From Laburnicola sp. R22_1 (taxonomy: Eukaryota; Ascomycota; Dothideomycetes; Pleosporales; Didymosphaeriaceae), in NCBI GenBank assembly GCA_014281115.1, contig JACONQ010000013.1, positions 1,354,501 through 1,418,500 on the forward strand: a DNA stretch of 64,000 nt. The letters are read 5' to 3'. The number at the start of each line of letters is the position of its first letter. The stretch's first letter is position 1. The notes beneath the pieces were generated by a model. That model worked only from the letters and a program-made list of their open reading frames with translations. It was not told the DNA's origin and ran no database searches. Positions 54,825-64,000 of this stretch are shown piece by piece. Made by a program: the position numbers and the translations under genes.

Positions 54825-57508
54825 CTACTCAGCCTTCCTCCATCCCATACCGCCTGTCTGCGATTGAGTGGGCCAACCAGTCTCACTCGATGCAACTGAC
54901 GGTCCATATTTCCCATCGCCGCAAGCTTGTGCTTGTACGAGCGTCGCCTGGGAGCCCTGCCCTAGAGTCGAGCCAGCCTGTTGAGGTACGTACGCATTTG
55001 GCGGGCGTCCGGCGATGGCATGCAACTGTCCATCTAGCGACTCATACGGTCTCCCTATCGTCCGTTGACTGTACTGATTTCCGATACTGGGCGAAGCGGA
55101 ACGTGGAATTGCTGGATTTGTGCTCCTTCCTTGTAGACCAGATGAGCCTACGTCTGACTTGGAATACTGCAGTCCACGCTTGCGGCTGGAGAATGTTTTC
55201 AGCTCGGGGTCGTCCGGGACAGCCAAGATCCACTTCATAACCTTATTGATCTTCTTGAATATCGCAGGTGTTCTTGAAGAACTCTGCTCTCCGAATATCA
55301 TCTTTCTGATAAAGTCGTCCCTTTGTCCGACTTGGTGGAGTTGCTAATATCTCGATCAGTACGAGATCTTGCTCCAGATTCAGACTACTTACTTCAAAGC
55401 CTGTATCGGTCGACGCCTGAGCTATCAGCAATTTCAAAACCTTGGATTCTTCTCTGGTGGCCTATTGATGTTCTCGTCAGTAGTTGGAACCCAGATAGAT
55501 GTACCTCGCGCTAACATACACGTGTTTTCTCCTCGTCGGTCTTGCTCAGATCACCATTGATCACTCTAAGCCTGGCTTGGTGGGTATTCCACAAATTGAG
55601 GACTTGATCACGGAACAGGTCCTCAGTCTTTTCTCTTGCTCCCGGCACGTCCAAGTGCTGTTCTCCGACCTCACTGATAATCTCTCCTTGAAGCGGGGTT
55701 TTCGTGTCGCGTTGCGCCGCGCGTAGTGGTTGCGATTCCAGCTCCCTTCTCGCGCCCGCTTGACTTACTGAATCACCTGGCAATAGGGATGAATAATTTT
55801 CTTCTTCCCAGATACGATCGGATTCGAGCGATCTGGTCTCTGGCTGATCGTTTGTAGAAAAGAGACCCGCGGGTGCGAACAGCATCTTCTCTGTGCTTTT
55901 CTCATGCACCGGAGTTTCAGACGCAGGCTCAGTACGATCCTGCCCGACCGGACGACGATTCTTGCGTAGCGACATGATAAACTGGGAAGGCCGACCGAGG
56001 ATTGAATCTCCAGATTTCGGAACGTGACTACCTTGTCTGGTGGGTGGAGATCTCGTATGCTCAGAGGTTGTCGATACCTGAGATGCACTTGGGTTGGTCG
56101 AAAAGCCCTGGGACCAATCATTGTTGCCCCAGGACCTATTATCGTTGCCCCAGGATCTATCATAACTTCCCCAGAGATTGGAAGTCTTAGGAGGTGTTTG
56201 CCAAGGAGATCCTAGCTGACGCTGTGGGCTGCGGTCGTCTTTCTTGTACTGGGCCAGCCCAATTCTCTCACCGGTAACATTGGGTGGCGAGGGGGTCGAT
56301 GGTCCAGGGGCATAATCATCGTCACTCCATCCATATGCGTTGTGCGGTATGTTCGACTGTTCTGCCAATGCAAATCTCGGCGATTGTATAGAACCGTGGA
56401 CGATGCGCACCGTGTCGATAGAATCATTCGATGGTCGTTTCGGGAGGGGCTTGTTACGATCTCCTGGGACGGGCGGCGGAGGAGGAAACGGCCAGTTCAT
56501 GTCTGGAATCTGATGTTCGACGTCATCTGGCTTTGCATACCTGGTACCTGTGAGTGGGCTCTGGTCGTAGCTCGCAACACTCGAGTCAGCAAAAGAGTAA
56601 GACTTGGAAGAGATCGTCAGGGCGCCTGACTGAGACTCTTTGTCCGAACGCAACGACGGTACCGCAAGCCTGTCCGTTCGCTGTGGCTGTAGGAATTGAC
56701 GTGTCCGTCGACGGTTGATAACGGTCCTTGGTTCTTCATCTGGAAGATCGTGGTGGTGGTCCGGTAGTCCAGCGGGTCCGGCGTTATAGCGGTCGGCAGC
56801 AGCAGTAGGTTTGCTCATCTCCTCAGGACGTCGCGTCTCTGGAATTTTCGAGCCATCATCCCAGCCAAAGTATTTTTCTATACCGCCGCCGCGCATACGC
56901 AAGACTGTATGTGACTCGACACCTTTCACCGTACACTGACTATCCACGCTGCCACTCCTGCTCCTTTGTCCCCTGTCGGTCTCTGTTCCATCAGTCTTCT
57001 CGTATATCTTCCTCAGTTGCTCCACAGAAGGGGCCCATCGACATGCATCTTCCACTTCCTTTCTCTCCTTGTCGCTATTCCCTTGTCCTTCCGTCGTCGT
57101 TTCTGCACCCTTTTCAGACTGGTACAGGCACTTGATCAACTTATCATGCGTGTCCCGCAACTCTCCGCCGATTTCAACAAACACATTTCTCGCCGCAGGC
57201 GATTCACACTCCAATAGTTCATCGCCTCTAAGCTTCCTGCCAAACGAGCCGCGCTTCTTCTCCACTCGAGTGACGAGGCGGTCTGTAGATGTGGAAGAAC
57301 GCGATGTCGTTTCGCGTTCTGCTGGGGAGCTTGGGGCGTTGTGAGATTTAATGGTTGAGGTGGAAGATCCAGCTTTTTCTTCTGCTTCTGCGAGGAAATC
57401 TAGCAGGGTTAAGCGCTTGGTGTCAGCGTCGTTGTCTTCCTCGGTTATCGAGGCGAGGGGAATGAGATTGCGCAATGGTGAGTGGATTTTCCCATCGTGG
57501 TGTGCCAT
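54825..57508 (-). CDS. large disordered hypothetical protein with helical C-terminal domain
   Basis: Exons 55520-57508, 55393-55461 and 54825-55343 encode 858 residues. The ATG at 57508 (MAHHDGKIHSPLRN) was chosen because the longer frame opens with GTG. The first ~580 residues are mainly charged, Ser/Pro-rich and disordered, with repeats of RSWGN around residue 480. A conserved-looking helical block spans the exon junctions: DLFRDQVLNLWNTHQARLRV, then REESKVLKLLIAQASTDTGF, then QLHQVGQRDDFIRKMIFG and FKKINKVMKWILAVPDD. I do not know its function. The 23-codon middle exon is a constitutive-looking microexon. Confidence 0.78.
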
Positions 57509-59379
57509 TGTTCCCAGGTAGAGGACGCCGTGCTGCTCTGACAGACAGGAGGGAGAGACAGAGAGAGCGCGGTGTCCACACAGACCCAGCCCCGAGTCTG
57601 AAAATAATTTTCCATAGGGCACTCGAGTAAATTGGGTTTGTAGGTCTGACGAACCGAGTGGGTAAAGGTCGTTTGTCTGGAGTCATCGACGTGCTGTCCG
57701 TTCCGCTCTAGGCGTAGATGTGTTTGCTTAGTGGGCGGCAGGAGAGTGGCGTTTGCTATGTGCATGCGCTGGAAGATTGCAAGATCGGGGAACAGGGGGC
57801 GTGAGATTGAGGCGAGTAATAGCGGTGTGTCTGTGTGTGTTGCTGCATGTTATTGGGCTGTTGATGTTGTCTATAGGAGTCGTGCGATGGGGAGACGACG
57901 GTACCACGTGCAGGCATCAATGGACGTCTGTCTAGTTTCGCAAACACCAACACTGCGTAAAACTGTTGTAAGGACTTACTACCCATCGCACGAGTCGCTC
58001 TTTTTACACATATGTCCTTGTCTAAGCATCGACAGAGGAAGGTAGAATAGATGTTCTTTTGTAACTAAGGGTGATACCTAGATAATCATTTTTGGTCACC
58101 GTTCTTAGCCTCACACGACGTTTACTTCACTCCTGTTTTTCTTATGAGCATTTTTCTTAAATCTAATGCGTCAGACTACGGCCGATGTATATGCATCTGT
58201 GAAATCTCTGAACCTCTGATGGACAGCCCAGTACCTAGGTATCCACAAAGACAGACATGCATGATGAATGGGAAGTAAGCTGACATGACCGAGACCGATA
58301 CCAAGCACCACCGACCGAACAGGAGAAGAAGACTGTTTCCTTGAAGACAGAGTACATCACATCGAGTTGGCAGACATGTACCTGGATAGCGTGAAACATC
58401 TATCTACTGTCAAAACTACCCATTACACTGTAAATAACTCTTGAACAGAGTAATTAAGCCCACGCACGCACTCCTACCCACTAGCCAGCCAGCCCTCTAT
58501 AACATCTCCTACACTACACTACCACTATCACTACATATCCCTCCCCAAGGCCAACCACACACGAGCATAAGCACAAGCATAATAATTAACACTGATTAAA
58601 CCTCCCCTCTCCCCGGCTCCGCCTTCTACTCGAACACACATCTACATACGTATAATTATAGTTAACTAGTATAGCTAACACCCTACATTAATCACTCAGC
58701 AAAACAATTTCGTCTCAACAAAAGATGACACAAGCCTCGAGGTCCTCGCCTATGCGTACACTAAGCAGGTATGTCTAAACAAACTATCTCTTAACATAGT
58801 TGATTAATTGTCATCTCTGGCAGAGCTGCAGGTATGTCTAAACAAACTAAGTACCTCGTAACACAGTTGACTATTTGTCATCTTTGGCAAAGCTGACTTG
58901 CTCGTGCAAGCTTCTTCTCATCACAGAGTGCCAACTACATGTCGCCCTCGAGGCGTACGCACAACCAAACTCCCAGGTCCAATCGAGAACAGCATACAAA
59001 AATCAAGCCGCAATGGCCCTGAATTGCGAATCGAAAACCGAGCAGAAAGAGAGACAGTCACTGTTGTCTGGATGGGGGAATCACCAAGATTGGTATATAT
59101 TGCCCTACATCCCAAGCAAAAAGAAGGGGTACTCGGATAAGCTTCGCAGTGCTACAAAACACCAAGAGCGCCGATGCCAGCCAACATTCCACCCAAATGC
59201 TCCTATGCACACGTCCTAAAGGACAGGAAAAAACAGAACCGAAACCCAGGAATGCTCACGGAGGGATATCGCGCTCCCAAAACATAGACAACGCCTCGAC
59301 AGGAACACAATGTATGGACTGTGGGGTGAGAATTACCTTTGCTTGGTGTTATTAAAGCCGTTCAAACGGAGACCAGGGC
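57509..59379. other. 1.87-kb gene-poor region
   Basis: No supported gene. It contains the promoter of the 858-residue protein gene, AT-rich sequence around 58600-58700 and a direct repeat at 58765-58894. The plus-strand frame 58875-59219 (114 codons) lacks features and is not called. Confidence 0.5.
58765..58894 (+). repeat. direct repeat of about 63-67 bp, two copies
   Basis: Copy 1 (58765-58827) and copy 2 (58828-58894) both run from gcaggtatgtctaaacaaact through agttga.ta.ttgtcatct to tggca.agct. They differ by a few substitutions and a 4-nt insertion. The repeat abuts without spacer. Confidence 0.8.
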
Positions 59380-60637
59380 TCAATCCTCATGCTGCATCTG
59401 CAAGCCCTCCATCTTCAACTTTTGGTGCATTGACCGGAGGGTCTCGTACGTCATCATAGTTGTAACAGCTGCCGGAACCGCGCGGATCATATTCGTGCCC
59501 ATGCCGTTGTAAAACGCTCTCCAGCCTTCCTCTTGTAGTATCGTCTTGAACGTCCGCAGAATGCCGCGATAACGTGGGAGGTTGATCATGCCGTCCGACG
59601 ATGCTGTGCCTGGACCTCGTGTTAGATACCCACGGCCTGGGTGAGCTCCGCGAAATGCCACATCCTCGTGTGACGTAGGAGGAAGCGTGCGTTGCTGGGT
59701 CTGCAGTCTGGTACGAAGGACCTCGTGCGGATATGTCGCAGACGTCGCGCATATTTTACTCAGGATGGTTGCTCCCAAGATGCCAGACCAGTGCATGTTG
59801 CTATCGGACGAGGTAAGGCCCATTTCCAGACCGGTGAATTTCATCTTGAAGAACTCGTACAATGGAAACTGGATGGCAACATGGGTAAGACCCAGCAGAG
59901 CCGGGGTCAGGCCCGAATAGAAGGCTCTCATACCTTCGTTGGTGTACATTTTGCGGAAGGCATCGAAGGTATTCTTGTAGTGCCATGGCGGACGGTGTTC
60001 CTCGGAAGCTCGAGCGCTCACTTGCGACATCAGCCTCGTTTTGATGACCCAGATCGGATTCGTCGCTAGCGTCGAGCATGCACCGGCCGTAACAGAGGCG
60101 GATATGCGCGAGAGCCATTTGTTCTCTGCAGACCGTCAGCTGGATACCCGGGGCAGCCCCCATGCTGGACAGACCTATGCGCTCATAGAAGAAGTCCTTT
60201 GACCTGTCGTACACGCTCATGTAGACGGCCCAGGTCGGTATATAGCCGAGCAGCATCGGGCCGAGCCCTCTGTACATGCCCCGGACACCATCATGTAGCC
60301 ATATCACTCGTGCGGTGCCGAGCAAGCCTTCATATACAACGCGAGTCGCTCGGCCGTGGTTCCGGGGGTGCCACGAGCCCTGGCCCTGGAGGCGTGTTTT
60401 GATGACGTCGAGCGGGCACGTCACAATGCCTGAAGCGATGCCGGCCACGGCACCGCAGGAGGCATTGACGGTCGAGTTGGGCAGCGCGGCGCACCGGACG
60501 GCCAGACTAGAGTAGGGTGAGCTCCAGTTCGGGGGGTGCATAGCAGGGCCGCGGGAGGGAGGGCTCGCGGGCGGCGGCGCATACCGTTCTCGGGCAGTAC
60601 TTGGGGACGGCGGCGGCGCGGGAGCGTCGGCGGACAT
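59380..60637 (-). CDS. YIA6: mitochondrial carrier, NAD+ transporter type (YIA6/NDT-like)
   Basis: Exons 60175-60637 and 59380-60125, with a 49-nt intron, encode 402 residues from the ATG at 60637. The three mitochondrial-carrier signatures are present: PLDVIKTRLQGQG, NPIWVIKTRLMSQ and YPHEVLRTRLQTQ. The segments RGMYRGLGPMLLGYIPTWAV, AFYSGLTPALLGLTHVAIQF and TYPHEVLRTR match the NAD+/pyrimidine-nucleotide carrier branch. It would import NAD+ across the inner mitochondrial membrane. The Pro/Ala-rich N terminus may contain another intron (donor at CG|gtatgc, acceptor ctctag, 78 nt, in frame), which would shorten the protein to about 376 residues. An upstream in-frame ATG exists at 60700. Confidence 0.88.
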
Positions 60638-61085
60638 TGCAAAGGCTGGCCATGCGGAGCAGGTGTTAGCAGTCGGCGGCGCAGCGTGCAGAGCGCACAT
60701 ACAGGCCGTCGTCCCCCTCGCGGTGCCTCGGTGTGCGGAAGCCCCGCAGCACTCGAGTGACACAATAGCTAGCGGTTGACCAGCTCCATTGACTGCCGGG
60801 GCGCTGGGGAGAGGCCGTCAGATGGGGGCGAGCGATGCGTGCACTGCCGGAGGGGGGCGTGAGAGCCGTGTGTGGTGTGCGTTGCCGTGCGGGAGTGCTC
60901 GAGTGGGGGAATCGGGAGCTTGCTGCGTGCATGAAGCTGCTGCAGAGCCAAGCTCCGAGCTTGGCAGGCCGCCCGGCCAATTCGCTTCAAGGCTTTGGCA
61001 CTCACCACCACAACCTCGACCGCCCCATTGAACCGCCGCCACGCCCCGTGCACCTCCATCCACCCCCTCCAAGCACCCCGACATC
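60638..61085. promoter_or_regulatory. divergent promoter carrier / QCR7
   Basis: A 448-bp GC-rich interval between two nuclear genes for mitochondrial proteins. A C-rich tract (accgccgccacgccccgtgcacctccatccacccc, about 61033-61074) ends just before the QCR7 ATG. Confidence 0.45.
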
Positions 61086-61688
61086 ATGTCTGCGCCGTCG
61101 TTCGCCCCCTACGTCCTCAAGCGGCCCTGGCTGCTGCGCTGGCTCCAGCCCGTCGCCAAGTGGTACTGCAACGCCGCTGGCTACAGGTCGCTTGGACTGC
61201 GGTACGGAAAGCCCCCTCCATCTGCCAGTCCGCATGGGCGAACAGCGAAGAGCCTCCGGTGGACGTCCTGTGATTTCGGATGGATGCGCTGACGCTGGTG
61301 TTTTGCAGAGCCGATGACATTATCCCCGAGGAGAACGATGTGGTCCAGCTTGCCCTCAAGCGTCTGCCGCCCAAGGAGGCCTACGACCGTTCGTTCCGCA
61401 TCCGCAGAGCCTTCCAGGTATGCTTCTCGAGCAATGTCAGCTTCGGCATGGTCAGCTAATTGTTGCAGTGCTCCCTATCCCACCAGCTGCTGCCCAAGGA
61501 AGAGTGGACCAAGCCAGAAGAGGTGAGCCATACGCAAAGAAACAGCCGATCGCGCGCTAAGGTGCCTGCAGGATTACCCGTACTTGTCCGACATCATCAA
61601 GGAGGTCGAGGCGGAGATGAAGGAGCGTGAGGACTTGGAGGCTATGGTTCTAACGAAGAGGGCGCAGAACGCGAAGAGCGCGCACTGA
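61086..61688 (+). CDS. QCR7: cytochrome bc1 complex subunit 7 (14-kDa)
   Basis: Four exons (61086-61201, 61309-61417, 61469-61522, 61572-61688) encode 131 residues, the normal size. [40 protein letters not shown] and [15 protein letters not shown] are the hallmark blocks of the complex III subunit Qcr7/UQCRB. It sits on the matrix side of complex III and is needed for its early assembly with cytochrome b. The third exon is only 18 codons. Confidence 0.96.
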
Positions 61689-62339
61689 GCGGAAAGACTG
61701 TACATAAGCCATTTGGGACGGACACATGGGGACCCGAGCGATCGAGTTGTGCATTAGAGTGTACCATCAAGATATTTCCTGTCGCAGCATCTCTCGACTT
61801 CAAGCATACGTTTTCTCTCCGTTGCCAACCTACTTATATGTGTTCAACCGGACCCACTCTCGAAGCCTATGATTTCACTGGCCTGCGAATACATACTTGA
61901 TGTCGAATACAGATGGTGGACTGTTATATACAGCTTGACTGGAGCTATGTATTAGGAATTTGTATATGTATCATCGTCCAATCTTGGTTTATTATGTGAT
62001 TCTCCCTGTATGAAAGAATGCATTTGCTAATTTGGAAACAGAGGTCTTTTCTTGAGCTTCATAGTGAAGGCTGATTTGTAATTACTTTGCATTACTAAGT
62101 GTCCGGGTGAAGTCAGGTGCTATCGCGATCGCCCGCGACAACCAACTTCCCAGGATCCCCGCGTCCGCGTCAGACGTCAGTCATCATTTTCAGTTTTCAT
62201 GCTCAGCCGCACTCCCTTTCGTCTCTTATTTAGAGTTTCAGATGTATGTTCATCTCATCTATCGTGGCATTCAATTCCAAAACTAACTGTTTAGAAAACG
62301 TTGCTGCGCCTGCTTGCATCGCCGTGTCGCCTATCCACC
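61689..62339. other. intergenic region
   Basis: 3' region of QCR7 and promoter of the glycosylase gene. No supported gene. Confidence 0.5.
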
Positions 62340-63968
62340 ATGACCCTCAGACGCTCAGCCCGCATCTCCACAACCACCCTCTCTGCAACTTCTGAATCGG
62401 AAGTCCCAAAGAAAACCGCGCCATCTAGGAAATTAGCTTCCAAAACCACTGCAAAATCCACCGAACCAACCAAAAAGAGAAAGACCCAGACCTCCACCTC
62501 AACAACCACGTCACCGCCCACCGACACCAACGCGTCCGTTACAGAACCCGTCTTCGCAGTCCCAGATCTCCCGGCAACACCCCTCCCCAAGCGCCGCAAA
62601 GCAGCTTCAGAATCCCCTGTTAAGGATCTGCCTTTCACACCCACCCCATCCGGAGTAGGCTTACTAACCCAAACCTCCTCCCAGCATGACCATCTCCTCG
62701 ACTCCCTTGCCAGCCTCAAGCCTCGCCCCGCAGAACCACATGCCACCAATGCACCCCTCTCAACACCGGGAGGCTCCCGCCTTGTAGCATACACATCTTC
62801 ACCCGCCAAACCCGAATCACCGGTATCTCAGCAAGAAGTCGAGCCCTCCCCGGCGAAGAAACTCAAGGCGAAAGAGACTGTGCCTCCTGATGTTGGGGCT
62901 CTGAGAGCGCCGACCTCGACGGTGGATACGTTGCTGAAGGATGCGGAGGCGTACTTGTGTAAGGTTGATCCGAAGCTGAAGGGGCTGGTGGAGAAGCATA
63001 CGTGTAGGATGTTCAGTCCGGAAGGACTGAGGGAGGTGATTGATCCGTTTACGGCGCTGAGTAGTGGGATTATTGGACAGCAGGTATGTAGTGATCTGAT
63101 AGACAGGACGATATTCAACGACGGATATGGAGAGGCTTGAGATGAAACTAACGACGTATGCTATAGGTCTCAGGTCAAGCTGCTGCGTCGATACGCAAGA
63201 AGTTCACTGCATGTGAGTCTACATTAAAGAGCTCCTTATTTCGCCTTCATTACACGTGCACCAAACATGACTCCCACAGCGATAAGAAAACATCGGAGTT
63301 ACAAGGCACATTCGCTGATTATTGCACACAGTGTTCTCAGAGACACATCCCGAGTTTCCCTCTCCAGCGCAAGTCTTCTCCAAGGACCTCCCCACCCTCC
63401 GCACAGCAGGCCTCTCCCAACGCAAAGCCGAATACATCCACGGCCTTGCCGAAAAATTCGTGTCCGGTGAGCTAAGCGCCAGCATGCTCATCAGCGCTTC
63501 GGACGAAGAACTCATTGAGAAGCTTGTGGCGGTGAGAGGTTTAGGCAGATGGAGCGTCGAAATGTTCGCCTGCTTCGGCTTAAAGCGCATGGATACCTTT
63601 AGCACAGGTGACCTTGGTGTGCAGTAAGTGAAACGACGCAGCCCTCATCGGGCCTGTGGTCCTGAGAACCTGGGTGGATGTGTGGAGACTGACGCTGCCC
63701 AGGCGGGGAATGGCTACCTACATGGGCCGCGACACCTCCAAGCTCAAGGCCAAAGGCGGCAAATGGAAATACATGTCCGAGGAAGACATGGTGTCAATAG
63801 CGTCCAAATTCTCGCCTTACAGGTGCGTTTATCTCCGTTGCCTCCCCTCTGCACCGTGCGTGGCACACATCGTTACAAGTACCCAACGCTAATTCCCACA
63901 GGTCTCTGTTTATGTGGTATATGTGGAGAATCGCAGATGTAGATACCAGCGTTTTGAAAAGCAGTTAG
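62340..63968 (+). CDS. MAG1: DNA-3-methyladenine glycosylase (AlkA/MAG1-type, HhH-GPD)
   Basis: Five exons (62340-63083, 63167-63212, 63332-63623, 63703-63822, 63902-63968) encode 422 residues. The first ~200 residues are basic and disordered, with a nuclear-localisation-like KKRK. The catalytic domain includes SSGIIGQQVSGQAAASI, SQRKAEYIHGLAEKFVSG and the helix-hairpin-helix LVAVRGLGRWSVEM. The loop DTFSTGDLGVQ provides the catalytic Asp. It excises alkylated purines in base-excision repair. The catalytic part is as long as yeast Mag1; the N-terminal extension is fungal-specific. The ATG at 62340 has a good context (accATGA), and the frame above it opens only with TTG. Confidence 0.93.
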
Positions 63969-64000
63969 TGCGAAGGGGGTGTATGCGGGGTGGGTTGCAG

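Noticed and set aside
58875..59219. 114-codon plus-strand frame
   Set aside because: Lys/Gln/Ser-rich without features and isolated in a gene-poor stretch.
1..64000. CRISPR arrays, rRNA genes, LTR retrotransposons
   Set aside because: None seen; the regular repeats found are TPR codons or short tandem repeats, and no reverse transcriptase or integrase motifs appear in any frame read.

Overview
The window comes from a filamentous ascomycete nuclear genome, most likely Dothideomycetes/Pleosporales. Genes are intron-bearing and closely spaced on both strands. Most introns are 46-60 nt with GTAAGT/GTATGT-type donors and CTAAC/CTAAT branch points. Products are typical fungal ones: a HET-S-like HeLo protein, NB-ARC/TPR receptors, a PalI/SUR7 protein, a GH5 endoglucanase, MLH3, RNR1 and mitochondrial proteins. 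Exon coordinates below were worked out by hand from splice consensus and frame continuity.

Layout. 1-2.5 kb: the 3' part of an RRM-like gene converges on a complete microsomal cytochrome P450. 2984-13233: the outstanding region, a 10,250-bp segment bounded by imperfect inverted repeats of about 550 bp, each flanked outside by TA. Inside, in order, are an NB-ARC/TPR receptor gene on the minus strand, a divergently transcribed HET-S-like HeLo effector gene, the decayed 5' end of a third receptor, an intact pogo/Fot-type DDD transposase and a second complete NB-ARC/TPR receptor on the plus strand. The HeLo protein carries at its C terminus, and both receptors carry at their N termini, versions of one short motif (G-x-x-N-x-G-L-Q-x-G-H-N-S-G). 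That is the arrangement expected of a fungal amyloid-signalling receptor/executioner system like NWD2/HET-S. The receptor copies are almost identical over the start of the NB-ARC domain but differ in their 42-residue TPR arrays. The minus-strand copy has a frameshift separating the motif from the NB-ARC domain.

13.4-28.3 kb: a small Ser-rich protein, a secreted/TM protein, an NmrA-like oxidoreductase, a GH5_5 endoglucanase, a RING-type protein, a complex I accessory subunit, and two type-B carboxylesterases, one a pseudogene and one apparently intact. 29-64 kb: mostly housekeeping genes. These are mitochondrial bL17 and RNR1 (divergent), a YCII-domain protein, a polysaccharide deacetylase, MLH3, several disordered or unrecognised proteins, adenylosuccinate lyase, a PalI/SUR7 protein, a mitochondrial NAD+ carrier, QCR7 and an AlkA/MAG1-type DNA glycosylase.

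The main proposal is that the 2984-13233 segment is a transposon-like cassette carrying a self/non-self or immune cell-death module. The sequence shows the ends, the transposase and the shared motif. That it moves as a unit, and that the motif forms amyloid, are inferences.
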